Positions 51,371 to 61,546 of a DNA stretch of 64,000 nucleotides are shown in pieces. The stretch is taken from the NCBI GenBank assembly GCA_030432635.1, contig JAUIMB010000002.1:1-64000 (forward strand), in the 5' to 3' direction. The notes beneath the pieces were generated by a model. The model searched no databases. It was not told where the DNA came from and was given only the letters and a program-made list of their open reading frames with translations. Position 1 is the first letter of the stretch. Each line of letters starts with the position of its first letter. The DNA comes from Bacteroidia bacterium. GTDB taxonomy: Bacteria > Bacteroidota > Bacteroidia > Flavobacteriales > Flavobacteriaceae. A program made the translations under genes and the position numbers.

Positions 51371-53961
51371 AACTAAGAAATCAAATATTTGTTGTTGGTA
51401 TATTTCTAATAAGTCTTATCGTTCAGGCGCAAACACCTTTTAAAAAAGGAGTAAGACTTCCACAAGCTACCGAAGCAATAAGTGCAGACAGTATTCCGGT
51501 AATGGATGGCAGAGGCGTGATCAATAGTTATATAGCTGCCTCCAACCTTACAGGTGTCGATATTAATCAAGATAATATATACAGAGCTATTGAGGCAACA
51601 TCTGTAGATTTTGAAATGCAATCTTTGGTAGACGCTATCAATGCCTTGCCTGAATTTACGATTACTGAAACCGATATTGTTTTTTTTAAGATTGGCCAAA
51701 CAAATGATCCTAGTATGGGATTTATTGTCGCCACATTGAAAGATTTAGGAAAAGGGACGTATGGGTCTGGAGGCACAGTGTTGACAATTAATGATATAAA
51801 TATCATTTCTACGCTACCACTTACTGTTGGTGATATAGAAGGATTGGCATCAACACAAGTAATAGATCTTGGAAACATAGGAGTATCTTCTATTGAAGAT
51901 GGTTTTAATGCACATACATTTACAGGAGATGAAGATCCAGTTCAAATACAGGATGATGGCTATGTATTGGTAAATGCAATACAAAATGGCAATGCAACGC
52001 AACACTTGTTTGTTGGTTTAGGAGGTGAATATGGAACCACAGGAAGTTTAACTTCAATCAATGAGGATTTTGCACTACTCAACACTGAATATCCAATTTA
52101 TGATGTTTGGCGTGATCGATGGGGAAATAATATCGCAACCAATTATAACGAATTTATAAGCCATGAAGGAAGCGTTAATCTAGGCGAAGACTTAAACGTA
52201 ACTGGAGTTGTGGGTGGTCCTTATGATGTTGCAGGAGGAAGACTTCTTATAGGAGGAAATTATGGAGCCGATTTTATAGGAGGCAACAAAAACCATTCTA
52301 CATATAGGTTTAATATGGAAGCACCTACAGGAACTTTTCCGGCTGACAGAACATTTCAAAACGTCATCATTGGAAGAAACTTTTCCTTCATTAGTGCAGC
52401 AACAGTGCAAAACAGGAGCCTAACGATCAATCCTACAGTAGACTTTGCTAATACTACTGTTTCAGGATCTAGTCACCGTAGTATTCATATTAATCCGAAT
52501 TACCAGAATGAAGCTGGCGCAGACCTACATGCTATTTATTCAGAAGTTGGTGATGTTTATTTCGCAAATGGAGATTTGTATTTGCCTGACATTACTTCAG
52601 GTACTGCTGTAAATGGTTTGGGCATAGATGCGAATGGCAAGGTTATAACAGCATCTTTTGGTGGTGTTAGTGACGACATTCCCTTAGCCGGAACAAATGT
52701 AGGCGAACCAGTAACAGGCGATATAGAAATTTCCCAAACCACAGTTACAAATGATGCTTGGTATATTAAGTACGGAGATTTTGATGATACCGATTTAGAT
52801 TACGGACTTATCGGGTTTAATGATGATGAGTACATACGCTTAAATAGAAAATTAAATGATGATGATTCTAAAATAGAAGTATTTGCTCATAGTGTAGGAA
52901 TAGAAAGAAGGGATCATTCAACGGGATTTGTTCATTCTATTCTTGTTGGTGATGATACTCCAGGCGGTATTATTATTACAGATGAGATTAATAATAAAGG
53001 TTTGGTTGGGGATTCTTATTATGGAGCTAATTATGATGACAACACTTACACTCAAGCAAAGTTTCTTTTTGATAATTTTTTACAATTACCAACAGAAGGT
53101 ACTAATGGGCAGGTTTTAACTACAGATGGTTCGGGTACTTATACTTGGGAAGACGCATCTGGTGGAGGAACAGACGACCAAACAGCAGCAGAAGTTGTAA
53201 GTGACGATGCTACTTTTGATGTTATCTCAGGCACAGATGTACAGGCAAATTTAGTAAGTGCGGACAATGAACTTTACGAGCTCACACCCGAAACAGAAGG
53301 AACTGCCAACGCAAGTGCGCTTACACTAAAGACAGGTGGAAAAAACTACAATATACTTACTGCGGAATCTGCAAATACCAATACTTCATTTACAATAACA
53401 AATTCGGTTTATAGACCAAATCAATATGCAAGGATAAAGATCAATGTTTCATCACAGCCAACATTTCCAGCAGGTGTAAATCAAGAAGGTGGAGTGCCGT
53501 TTCAAGCTGATACAGATTTATATATGATTGTATGGAGCAAAGGAACAAGTGTGAATGATGTTGTTTTTTATTTTATTCCATTTTCAGTTCAAGCATCTTC
53601 ATACGATATTAAATACGTTCCCCTATACATTTCAGACGCAACATCTGACATAACCGTTGGAACATCAAAAGGTGGTCATTATAGAATGATGTATGGTGGT
53701 ACTCTATTGGGAGCAGAAGTATCGTTGGGTGATCCAGGAACGGTACAGGGCATAAGCATCGATATTTTAAAAGATGGTGTCTCTATCACAAGTACAGAAC
53801 TTACAACCGATGCAACCGAGGATTTTAGTGAAGATGCCACTACTCCACCTGTTTTTTCCGACACATCATTGCCCTATGGTTCTAAACTGACAGTAGATGT
53901 TACCCAAGTACCAACAGGAGCAACAAACGGAATAGTTTACCTAATCATACAGCCATTGTAA
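51367..53961 (+). CDS. Large fibre-like secreted protein
   Basis: 864 residues with a signal peptide (IFVVGIFLISLIVQAQ). Mostly beta, Gly/Asp/Asn-rich; the linker GTNGQVLTTDGSGTYTWEDA is the type of repeat seen in flavobacterial surface and phage fibre proteins. A distinct C-terminal domain follows (about 600-864). Reading frame continues from the previous gene by ATGA overlap. Probable host-recognition fibre. A signal peptide on such a protein is unusual. Confidence 0.65.
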   Translation: MKLRNQIFVVGIFLISLIVQAQTPFKKGVRLPQATEAISADSIPVMDGRGVINSYIAASNLTGVDINQDNIYRAIEATSVDFEMQSLVDAINALPEFTITETDIVFFKIGQTNDPSMGFIVATLKDLGKGTYGSGGTVLTINDINIISTLPLTVGDIEGLASTQVIDLGNIGVSSIEDGFNAHTFTGDEDPVQIQDDGYVLVNAIQNGNATQHLFVGLGGEYGTTGSLTSINEDFALLNTEYPIYDVWRDRWGNNIATNYNEFISHEGSVNLGEDLNVTGVVGGPYDVAGGRLLIGGNYGADFIGGNKNHSTYRFNMEAPTGTFPADRTFQNVIIGRNFSFISAATVQNRSLTINPTVDFANTTVSGSSHRSIHINPNYQNEAGADLHAIYSEVGDVYFANGDLYLPDITSGTAVNGLGIDANGKVITASFGGVSDDIPLAGTNVGEPVTGDIEISQTTVTNDAWYIKYGDFDDTDLDYGLIGFNDDEYIRLNRKLNDDDSKIEVFAHSVGIERRDHSTGFVHSILVGDDTPGGIIITDEINNKGLVGDSYYGANYDDNTYTQAKFLFDNFLQLPTEGTNGQVLTTDGSGTYTWEDASGGGTDDQTAAEVVSDDATFDVISGTDVQANLVSADNELYELTPETEGTANASALTLKTGGKNYNILTAESANTNTSFTITNSVYRPNQYARIKINVSSQPTFPAGVNQEGGVPFQADTDLYMIVWSKGTSVNDVVFYFIPFSVQASSYDIKYVPLYISDATSDITVGTSKGGHYRMMYGGTLLGAEVSLGDPGTVQGISIDILKDGVSITSTELTTDATEDFSEDATTPPVFSDTSLPYGSKLTVDVTQVPTGATNGIVYLIIQPL

Positions 53962-53963
53962 CC

Positions 53964-56213
53964 ATGAAAAGGATATGCCAGATATTATTATTGTTTACAA
54001 CGTTTTGTGTTCAGTCACAGGGTGCATTTATCAATGATGTTTCACTCATTAATGAAAACGAGATTTATCGTAACGAGTTCACATCATTAACAGGAATAAC
54101 GGTTGACGAGTACAGTAACGGTGATATTTCCTTTGAAGCACCTATTGGCACCAACACACTTGAAGGCACTGCCCTTACAATGGAGTGGACCAATTCTAGT
54201 GGCTCAAACCCTATGCTCGCTAGGATTCCTTTAGATAGTGTCTACAACGATATTTACGTGCAGTTCTATGGTGCTATAATAAATTCAGGGAGTGACAGTG
54301 ATTACACCGAATTTTTCTATGCGACAAACACATCACCTTTAAGTTCGGAAGCTTTTGTCCTGGAAACAAACCATTCCGCAGGTTATCACAGCTATTACAA
54401 GACCGAAACAGGAACTGCGTTAGTAAGCGATAGACTTGTGAAGCAAGGTGTTTGGGATATGTTCAGTATTCATATAGACAATGTGGCACACACGGCAACC
54501 TTTTTCTATAACGGAAAGCAGACACAATCAGTATCAATTCAGTCAAGGGAAGTGCAATGGCTTCAATTTGGTGGTTTCCATACCGAAGGCTATAAAATGC
54601 AGATAATGGACCTAACCGTTAATACAACCAATTTCAGCGCACCAACCGATAATCTTCATGGTATTGGTGATCATACCAGAATATATATTGATTCGTCTAT
54701 GGATAGTGGTATCGATGCAAGTGGTTTCTCAGGTCAACATAGTGAGCTGTATTCATTGGATGGTGGATCCACTTACATTGATGGGCCTCTAAGATACGCA
54801 GCCGACATGAACGCAAGTTATTTCCGTTATGAAGACGGATTTGTAATGCAGAAAGTCGATGGTACATATTACCAAAAGGACTTGGCGACATCAAACAAAT
54901 TGAACTTTGTAGGAAGTCCAACAAGTGCCACCGAAAACTTTACCGTTACATCTTATGGAAAGGGTGAAAAACCGATTATCCGCAATGGAATATTATATGA
55001 AGGTTCATGGGTTGAAATAGATGCAGTCAACAACGTTTGGGAAAGTGATCCTATTACAACAGGATTTGCCAATCTATCAAGTGTTAGGGTTTACGATGTT
55101 TCTCCTTTTGGTTTAAGGTTGAGCACAGATACCGACGACTTTGATACCGACGAAGGTATTTGGTATAAAGACACAGATACAGTCCAAATAAAACTTTGGG
55201 ATGATGTTGATCCAAACACATATAGCGAGATTGTCTTTGGGAGTAATGCAGGACTTTCATTTAATGACTATACAAAAGCAAAAAACCTACATTTTCAATT
55301 AGGTGGGTTGGTTGCTGGAACAGGAGTTGAAATAACTTATTGTGAATTTTCAAAAGGCGCTGGACTTGCATTGACAAATGGTACGGCTAAATACAATTAT
55401 TTTCACGACAATTGGACAGGTGGTAACTATCACGATAGCCATGTTTCAAGAGGTGGTGCCGTTGTAACATTAGGCGATTATGCACGGTTCGCTTATAACA
55501 CGGTTGAAGAAGCCTATATTGGATTAGAAGTGCCTTGGGGAACAAAAGACCCTATGATAGCATTTAACCTATTTCAGAACATCATTGTAAATACCGTGAC
55601 GTTTAATGGTGGTTCAACAGGGCATGCTGGTTTTAACGAATCCATTAAAATGTATTTCAACACAATACTTGTAAGTCCTAAGCACACACAAGATGATCCG
55701 TACAATATTCCACAGATTTCAATCGGGCATGGCGCTGTTTTTCAGGCCTCTGGTGGAAGTGATTATGTCGAAATATATGGTAACTTATTTCTCGGACATT
55801 ACAATACAAACGATCTTGGCGGTTCGGGTGGTGCCAACTTATTAGCTCATTCATCAAATGTGTTCGATGCTATTATAGATTATAACGCCTATTATAGAAC
55901 ACCGGAATCAGGTGCAAGCTTCACATTATTCCACAGTTCAGATGGTGATGACTTTGCGCTTCATAAAACCAGATTGGCAGCCTATGAGGGATTTAACTCA
56001 GGACCAGTTGAAGGCAATTCCATAATTCTAGGAAGTTTACCAATTCAATCAGCAGTTTATGGCATTGATACCGAATGGGGAGAAGTAGATATCACTCCTA
56101 CTGATCCATTATTAATTGGTGTCGTACCAAACATCGACTTGAGCGCATATAATCTTAGACATGATGGAAGTGGCAGAAAATTAACAGGCAATAGAAACAT
56201 TGGCGCGAAGTAA
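53964..56213 (+). CDS. Secreted LamG-like / right-handed beta-helix protein
   Basis: 749 residues with a signal peptide (ICQILLLFTTFCVQSQ), a concanavalin-like N-terminal region (about 30-210), and a parallel beta-helix in the C-terminal half (YNYFHDNWTGGNYHDSHVSR, AYNTVEEAYIGLEVPW). Such folds bind or cleave polysaccharide. Together with the next genes it forms a polysaccharide-directed set. Confidence 0.7.
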   Translation: MKRICQILLLFTTFCVQSQGAFINDVSLINENEIYRNEFTSLTGITVDEYSNGDISFEAPIGTNTLEGTALTMEWTNSSGSNPMLARIPLDSVYNDIYVQFYGAIINSGSDSDYTEFFYATNTSPLSSEAFVLETNHSAGYHSYYKTETGTALVSDRLVKQGVWDMFSIHIDNVAHTATFFYNGKQTQSVSIQSREVQWLQFGGFHTEGYKMQIMDLTVNTTNFSAPTDNLHGIGDHTRIYIDSSMDSGIDASGFSGQHSELYSLDGGSTYIDGPLRYAADMNASYFRYEDGFVMQKVDGTYYQKDLATSNKLNFVGSPTSATENFTVTSYGKGEKPIIRNGILYEGSWVEIDAVNNVWESDPITTGFANLSSVRVYDVSPFGLRLSTDTDDFDTDEGIWYKDTDTVQIKLWDDVDPNTYSEIVFGSNAGLSFNDYTKAKNLHFQLGGLVAGTGVEITYCEFSKGAGLALTNGTAKYNYFHDNWTGGNYHDSHVSRGGAVVTLGDYARFAYNTVEEAYIGLEVPWGTKDPMIAFNLFQNIIVNTVTFNGGSTGHAGFNESIKMYFNTILVSPKHTQDDPYNIPQISIGHGAVFQASGGSDYVEIYGNLFLGHYNTNDLGGSGGANLLAHSSNVFDAIIDYNAYYRTPESGASFTLFHSSDGDDFALHKTRLAAYEGFNSGPVEGNSIILGSLPIQSAVYGIDTEWGEVDITPTDPLLIGVVPNIDLSAYNLRHDGSGRKLTGNRNIGAK

Positions 56214-56337
56214 AAACATAAAGGCATCACCTTGTTGTAACGATTTCCTTTTGAACAAGGGAACTAAAAACGATAAGTTCTGTGCCTCTTGTGGAAAGAA
56301 CGTGACATTATTATTACACTATATAAATGAAGAATAA
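56200..56337 (+). CDS. Small zinc-ribbon-like protein, TTG start
   Basis: 45 residues from TTG (ARSKNIKASPCCNDFLLNKG, then KFCASCGKNV): CC and CxxC can form one zinc site. It overlaps the previous gene by 14 bases and its stop is directly followed by the next start codon, which supports its being translated. No ATG is available. Confidence 0.45.
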   Translation: MARSKNIKASPCCNDFLLNKGTKNDKFCASCGKNVTLLLHYINEE

Positions 56338-57948
56338 GTGAAAGCTATTAGATACATATTGATTTTCTTTTTTGCGATTTCATGCAGTAGTACTGGCGCA
56401 ATACATAGTGTTAAAAAATCACTGGAAACAACAACAGGTGTATTGAACATTACTGACTACGGAGCCGTTGGTGACAACAGGCAAAGTAGTGCCGAGACAA
56501 ACTACAATGCCTTTAGGACATGTATTGATATTATAAAATCAAAAGGATCTAAATCTTTGGTATATGTACCAAGCGGCATTTTTATAACTAGGTCATTAGC
56601 TGGTCTTGACCTTAGATATGTTTCTTTTAAAGGAGACACCAAGCGCAGAAGCATAATAAAGTTGGCCGACAATGAAAACAAGCCAATCATAGACACTAGA
56701 CAATATTTCGACTGCTTTATAGAGGACATTCAGTTTGATGGAAATTCAAAACAGAATCCCAATAGTGAGGCTTTGGTAAAATTTTCTTCAGGAAATGTTT
56801 ATGATATCGAACTCAATAGGGTTCATTTCAGGAACTACCAACATAACGGACTGTTTATTGATGGTGGCCAACATTTTGTTCTTAATAATGTTGATACCAG
56901 GTTCGGTGGAAAATTCTCAACAGGAATACGTATAAAGGACGCGTTAAACGTAACGTTGTTCACGCCAAGGTCCGAACAGAACGGAAGCGCAGGAATTGTT
57001 ATTGAATCCAGCGTTAATACAAAGGCAAAGTTTCGCTATTCCAATCCGCAGATCAAGGTTGTAAATCCTTATTTGGAAGGAAACCCGACAGGTATAATAT
57101 TGAACGGAGTTTGCCGTGTAAGCATTGATGGTGGTATGGCCAATGGAAATACCTTTTGTAAGATTAAAAATTCTGATGAACATTCCTATTCACTGTTCAA
57201 TACGATTAAGGGCAGACCTATTGGAACGGTCATAATCGAAAAAGGCAACTATGGCAATAAGGTCATTGGTAACGATGCAGATGGTCCGGCTTTGATAGAT
57301 CACGATGGAAGAAACGGACAAGCATTTTTGGAGTGGAACTATTTAAGCCAAAATTTTAACGGTAGTGCAATGTTCGTCAAAATGAACACCTGCGCTGCTG
57401 ATTATAAGTTCGAAAACTCTGGAGATAAGCGCGACACTATCAACTATAGGCCAAATGGTTTTTTGGGAAAACTAGGATACTCCAGCAATTTTAAAAAACC
57501 TATGTATGTCGAAGTTGTATCAAATGTTTCCAATAGAGGAAGTCGTGTTGTTTATTATCCAAAACAATACTGGAAAGCAAATACAACAGCATACTTCTAT
57601 ACGCTTTTAGAACTTGGCATTAGTGCCGAACTTATAGTAAAGGTCTATGATGTAGAAAATAAAGTGTTCTATAATTGGAATGACCCAAAGCACTATATCA
57701 ACGATGCCAACAACATTTCTACAAGCCTGAGAATACCTTCAAACGGAAAGTTACAGCCGTTAAAGATACCTATACACGTAGACCATATCGATAGAAAACT
57801 AATGGTCCAATTGATCATAAAATCAAAGGAGTTCGTACCATCAAAATCAAGGTGCTATTACTTTTTATTGTCTGAGAACGACAATATAGGCATGCTGCAC
57901 TACAACGATAAAAAACTAATAGGCAATGGATTTTTGCCAATAAAATAA
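56338..57948 (+). CDS. Pectate-lyase-3 type beta-helix lipoprotein
   Basis: 536 residues, GTG start immediately after the preceding stop. Lipoprotein signal (IRYILIFFFAISC), then the GH28/pectate-lyase-3 entry motif (LNITDYGAVGDNRQSSAETN) and a long beta-helix (FIEDIQFDGNSKQ, HFVLNNVDTRFGGKFSTG), then a C-terminal beta domain. Resembles phage depolymerase/tailspike folds; with a lipobox it would sit on the host membrane or outer membrane. Confidence 0.75.
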   Translation: MKAIRYILIFFFAISCSSTGAIHSVKKSLETTTGVLNITDYGAVGDNRQSSAETNYNAFRTCIDIIKSKGSKSLVYVPSGIFITRSLAGLDLRYVSFKGDTKRRSIIKLADNENKPIIDTRQYFDCFIEDIQFDGNSKQNPNSEALVKFSSGNVYDIELNRVHFRNYQHNGLFIDGGQHFVLNNVDTRFGGKFSTGIRIKDALNVTLFTPRSEQNGSAGIVIESSVNTKAKFRYSNPQIKVVNPYLEGNPTGIILNGVCRVSIDGGMANGNTFCKIKNSDEHSYSLFNTIKGRPIGTVIIEKGNYGNKVIGNDADGPALIDHDGRNGQAFLEWNYLSQNFNGSAMFVKMNTCAADYKFENSGDKRDTINYRPNGFLGKLGYSSNFKKPMYVEVVSNVSNRGSRVVYYPKQYWKANTTAYFYTLLELGISAELIVKVYDVENKVFYNWNDPKHYINDANNISTSLRIPSNGKLQPLKIPIHVDHIDRKLMVQLIIKSKEFVPSKSRCYYFLLSENDNIGMLHYNDKKLIGNGFLPIK

Positions 57949-57952
57949 AGCC

Positions 57953-59644
57953 ATGAAAACCATTAAAATAATACTTGTATTAATATTGACGTTTGGTTGC
58001 GCTGCTCAATCAACGACCAACAAAAGTGATATTACCCAAAGACGCTTTAGCGATGAAAGGGCAACTGCTTCAAACATAGAAGATGCAGCCGCATTGATTT
58101 CAAATATTGAAATGTATGATCGCGTTACCGATGAAAACAGCTATGAAGCTTTAAAGACCCTTAACCAAAACGACAAGTTGTTAAGTAATATTCTAGAGGA
58201 ATTGACCGAGTATGTTGAAGTGCGGTTCGATGATATGTGGGTTGTGATTGAAAAACTTAAAGCGACCAACGGAAATGGTAACGGTAACGAAACGCCTGAC
58301 ACACCTCCAAGATTTGCAGCTTTTCCAACAGCTTATGGAGCAGCTTACAATGCTACTGGTGGTCGTGGTGGTACGGTTCATAAGGTCACTAACCTAAACA
58401 ATAGTGGAGCAGGTAGTTTTAGGGATGCTGTAAATGGCGACAACCGTATCGTGGTTTTTGATGTCAGTGGTACGATTGAATTGACAACCGATTTGGTTAT
58501 CAACGATAACAACATATCCATTTTAGGACAGACAGCGCCTCAAGGTGGGATAACGATAACAGGAAGCGGTGAGTTTTATCTAAGCGGAAGCGATAACACA
58601 ATAATCAGGTATGTAAGGTTTAGGCCCAACTACGATTCTAGCGGAAGTGTCGATGCTGTTAATATTCAAAATGCGACAAACTTTATTTTTGACCATTGCT
58701 CAATATCCTACGGTGGTGACGAGGCAATGAGCGTTATTGATCAATCATACAATGTCACTATACAGAACTGTATCATGGCCGAAAGTGCAACAGGAATGTT
58801 GGCAGGTGACAGTAGTGAACCGAGTTCAACAAACTTTAGCATACTGAACAATCTTTGGTACAATATCAGCCATAGATTTCCAAACGTTGTAGCTGACCGT
58901 ACCGACCTAATTAACAACTTGGTCTATAACCACTACTCTACATTGAAAGTGGTTTCAAACCGTGATGGTGCGAAATTAAATGAGATCAATAACTATTACC
59001 AACCTGGAACAACAACCTACGGTGATCCTGAATCCTTGAATTATTTGGATATAGGGAGTGCAAGCCAAAGACCCAATATTAGAATATACACCGATGGGAA
59101 TGTATATCAAGGATATTTGACAGAGGCCCAAAATGATTGGAACCTATATGTACACCGTTTTGCAATTACCTCTGGAGCGTATGCCGGAACAAGTCAATTT
59201 GATCCTGCAAGTACGGATTTCCAAGTATTGACACCTTTCACATTGCTTGGTGACACACCTAATATTTTAACGGCCTCACAAGTAAGGAGTAATATTCTTT
59301 TAAATGCTGGAGCGAACAAATACATCGATGACAATGGTTATGTGCAGAAAGAATGGGATGATGTCGACAACATATACCTGACCAATGTAAACAACAATAC
59401 ATCTGAAGGATATGTGTACCCACCAACAGCGATCACAAGTAAACAGAGTTACATTGATTTCCATAATTCGGTAAGCAGTACGCCTATCATTACAAGACCA
59501 GGCAGTTATGATACTGATAACGATGGAATTTCAGATGCTTGGGAAATGAGGGAATATGGAACCCTATCAAACAGTTACAATGATGTATTGGGCGATGATG
59601 ATTATGATGTTGGGCACCTGTTTTGGAACAGTGTAGATTATTAA
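57953..59644 (+). CDS. PL1-like pectate lyase lipoprotein
   Basis: 563 residues: lipobox signal (ILVLILTFGC), a helical stalk-like region (about 20-100), then a PL1-type parallel beta-helix (GGRGGTVHKVTNLNNSGAGS, VFDVSGTIELTTDLVI, NFIFDHCSISYGGDEAMSVI) and a calcium-binding-type end (YDTDNDGISDAWEMREYG). Likely a polysaccharide lyase or binding protein. Third beta-helix protein in a row. Confidence 0.8.
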   Translation: MKTIKIILVLILTFGCAAQSTTNKSDITQRRFSDERATASNIEDAAALISNIEMYDRVTDENSYEALKTLNQNDKLLSNILEELTEYVEVRFDDMWVVIEKLKATNGNGNGNETPDTPPRFAAFPTAYGAAYNATGGRGGTVHKVTNLNNSGAGSFRDAVNGDNRIVVFDVSGTIELTTDLVINDNNISILGQTAPQGGITITGSGEFYLSGSDNTIIRYVRFRPNYDSSGSVDAVNIQNATNFIFDHCSISYGGDEAMSVIDQSYNVTIQNCIMAESATGMLAGDSSEPSSTNFSILNNLWYNISHRFPNVVADRTDLINNLVYNHYSTLKVVSNRDGAKLNEINNYYQPGTTTYGDPESLNYLDIGSASQRPNIRIYTDGNVYQGYLTEAQNDWNLYVHRFAITSGAYAGTSQFDPASTDFQVLTPFTLLGDTPNILTASQVRSNILLNAGANKYIDDNGYVQKEWDDVDNIYLTNVNNNTSEGYVYPPTAITSKQSYIDFHNSVSSTPIITRPGSYDTDNDGISDAWEMREYGTLSNSYNDVLGDDDYDVGHLFWNSVDY

Positions 59645-59698
59645 AAAAACTTTGCTATTAATACTGATATTGAGGGATTGAGGTGTTAAAAAAAAGAG

Positions 59699-60016
59699 AT
59701 GAAACTAGATAATTTATTCATTTTTATCGCATCAGTGTTATTGGTTGCGACAGCCGTGGCTAGGACACTAAAAAACGCTTATGAAAAAAAAGTGACTGGT
59801 AAATTAGGAATAGCGATGAGCCTATCCGTCAACATAATTGGCGGTGTGATGTTGGGTCTTTTGGTGTCGATATACACCGACGAGCCTAGATGGCAGATGC
59901 TCGCTGCTAGCGTGGGAGCGTGGAGTGGTGAAAAGAGCCTAGACTTTATAACGGACATTATTCAGGAAAAATTAAACATAAAGGACAAAACCGATGGAAC
60001 AGACAACCAACAATAG
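59699..60016 (+). CDS. Holin-like membrane protein
   Basis: 105 residues with two or three helices (LFIFIASVLLVATAVARTL, IAMSLSVNIIGGVMLGLLVS, and a weaker third) and a charged tail. Located at the head of the lysis genes. Overlaps the next gene by 23 bases. Confidence 0.6.
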   Translation: MKLDNLFIFIASVLLVATAVARTLKNAYEKKVTGKLGIAMSLSVNIIGGVMLGLLVSIYTDEPRWQMLAASVGAWSGEKSLDFITDIIQEKLNIKDKTDGTDNQQ

Positions 60017-60341
60017 CCGTCTAAAAATAGGCGTATTTATTTTTCTAGGGGTATTGGTCTTCAGTGTCTTTTATTCTGTTCTGAAATCGAACAGGGCTGA
60101 GACCAAAGCATTAGAGACACAAAAAAAAGTCGATAATAGATATACTTCATACGATAACCTTTTCTTTCATACCAATTCGATAGTTGTAGATTCCTTTGGG
60201 AATAAAATAGGTGAGGTCTACATACTAACCAATGATATCGAGATAGATAGTTTTTACAGTGATTCCACGAGAAATAAGACCATGTACTATTATAACCTTA
60301 TAAACAGAAAGCTAAAGATAAAGGAGAAGCCTTTGAAGTAA
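59994..60341 (+). CDS. Membrane-anchored small protein (possible spanin-type)
   Basis: 115 residues with one N-terminal helix (IGVFIFLGVLVFSVFYSVL) and a periplasm-facing domain. Position between a holin-like protein and an endolysin suggests a lysis accessory role; no sequence family confirms this. Confidence 0.5.
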   Translation: MEQTTNNSRLKIGVFIFLGVLVFSVFYSVLKSNRAETKALETQKKVDNRYTSYDNLFFHTNSIVVDSFGNKIGEVYILTNDIEIDSFYSDSTRNKTMYYYNLINRKLKIKEKPLK

Positions 60342-60392
60342 CGTTATGAAAACGGTTTATGAATCTCAAATAATACCTAGTATTAGAATAAA

Positions 60393-60971
60393 ATGGAATT
60401 ATCTATAAAATACCGAACAATTTTGACCAAGGCAGGAATTGATACGCCATTGCGTTTGGCTCATTTTTTTGCTCAAATTCATCATGAGAGCAATTTAAAG
60501 CCAGTACAGGAAAACCTAAACTATTCAGCTCAGGCTTTGATAAGAGTTTTTAAGCGGTATTTTAAATCATATACAGAAGCAAAAGAATATGCTAGAAAAC
60601 CTGAGAAAATTGCCAATAAAGTTTATGCCAATAGAATGAAAAATGGTCCTGAATCTTCAGGTGATGGTTGGAGATTTAGAGGCAGAGGATTTATACAGAT
60701 TACTGGTAGGTATAATTATACTGAGCTATCAAAAGACACAGGTATCGATTATGTCAGCTCTCCAAACTTACTTCTGACAGAGGCTGATAGTATGGTATCT
60801 GCAATTTGGTATTGGACTAGACGCAATTTAAACAAATATGCCGATAAAGACGACATCTATACCATAACCAAAAGAATTAATGGAGGTTATAATGGTTTTA
60901 GGCATCGTCAAAAGCTATTGAAGCATTATAAAGAAGTGTTTAATACAGAACAGAATCAATCCGAGCACTGA
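60393..60971 (+). CDS. GH19-type endolysin
   Basis: 192 residues of the chitinase/endolysin GH19 family: HFFAQIHHESNLKPVQENLN with the catalytic Glu32, WRFRGRGFIQITGRYNYTEL and ITKRINGGYNGFRHRQKLL. No signal peptide, so it needs a holin for export, unlike the membrane-anchored GH108 protein upstream. Cleaves peptidoglycan for release. Confidence 0.9.
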   Translation: MELSIKYRTILTKAGIDTPLRLAHFFAQIHHESNLKPVQENLNYSAQALIRVFKRYFKSYTEAKEYARKPEKIANKVYANRMKNGPESSGDGWRFRGRGFIQITGRYNYTELSKDTGIDYVSSPNLLLTEADSMVSAIWYWTRRNLNKYADKDDIYTITKRINGGYNGFRHRQKLLKHYKEVFNTEQNQSEH

Positions 60972-61003
60972 AGCTCACATCATAAATCAAAAAACGAATA
61001 ATC

Positions 61004-61465
61004 ATGAAAACATTCAAATTTTTATCAGTAAGTAAAAAACAAGCATTTTTAGCCTTATGGCTTATTGTTTTTTCAGTGTCTACAACATTTGCATTTACAA
61101 TGCAAGGAACAAGTTTAGGCTCTTTTTTTGAAGGACTGTCAAGCGTACAAGGTACGGTAACTTTAGTTTTAGTTATATCTGGATGGATAAACACTCAATT
61201 CAATGTGCCAGTAGATACAATTGTCTTAAAAATAATCAAGCTTCGCCAATTAATTGCATGGATTATAAGTCTAGCTATTGTGTTTTTATCAAGATATGCT
61301 TTGGAGGTTGGTTTCATAATGGAATACGAACAGTTTTATCAAGTATTAATTCAAGGTGTAGGCGTTGGTCTAGTTGCTAATGGTGTATTTGATATAAGTT
61401 TGGTTCAAACATTATTAGGAATTGTCGGTGCATTTAAAGAAAGTGCTCCCAAAAAAGCTAATTAA
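61004..61465 (+). CDS. Membrane protein, possible holin
   Basis: 153 residues with about four helices (ALWLIVFSVSTTFAFTM, TVTLVLVISGWI, LIAWIISLAIVFLSRYAL, VLIQGVGVGLVANGVFDI). Directly after the endolysin. Candidate holin or holin antagonist. Confidence 0.55.
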   Translation: MKTFKFLSVSKKQAFLALWLIVFSVSTTFAFTMQGTSLGSFFEGLSSVQGTVTLVLVISGWINTQFNVPVDTIVLKIIKLRQLIAWIISLAIVFLSRYALEVGFIMEYEQFYQVLIQGVGVGLVANGVFDISLVQTLLGIVGAFKESAPKKAN

Positions 61466-61472
61466 TAGGATC

Positions 61473-61517
61473 ATCACCCAACAAAAACTTCTGATTGATG
61501 GGTTGGCGTTGGGTGGT
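61473..61517 (+). terminator. Hairpin between membrane protein genes
   Basis: 10-bp stem ATCACCCAAC/GTTGGGTGGT (one G-U) with a 25-base loop that holds an alternative GGGTTGG arm. No T run, so it may be an attenuator or RNA-stability element rather than a terminator. Confidence 0.45.
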
Positions 61518-61546
61518 GTATTCGATAATTAAAAAAACAAAAAACT

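Noticed and set aside
61473-61517. Rho-independent terminator after the membrane protein gene
   Set aside because: The stem is good but there is no T run, so it is kept only as a low-confidence hairpin.
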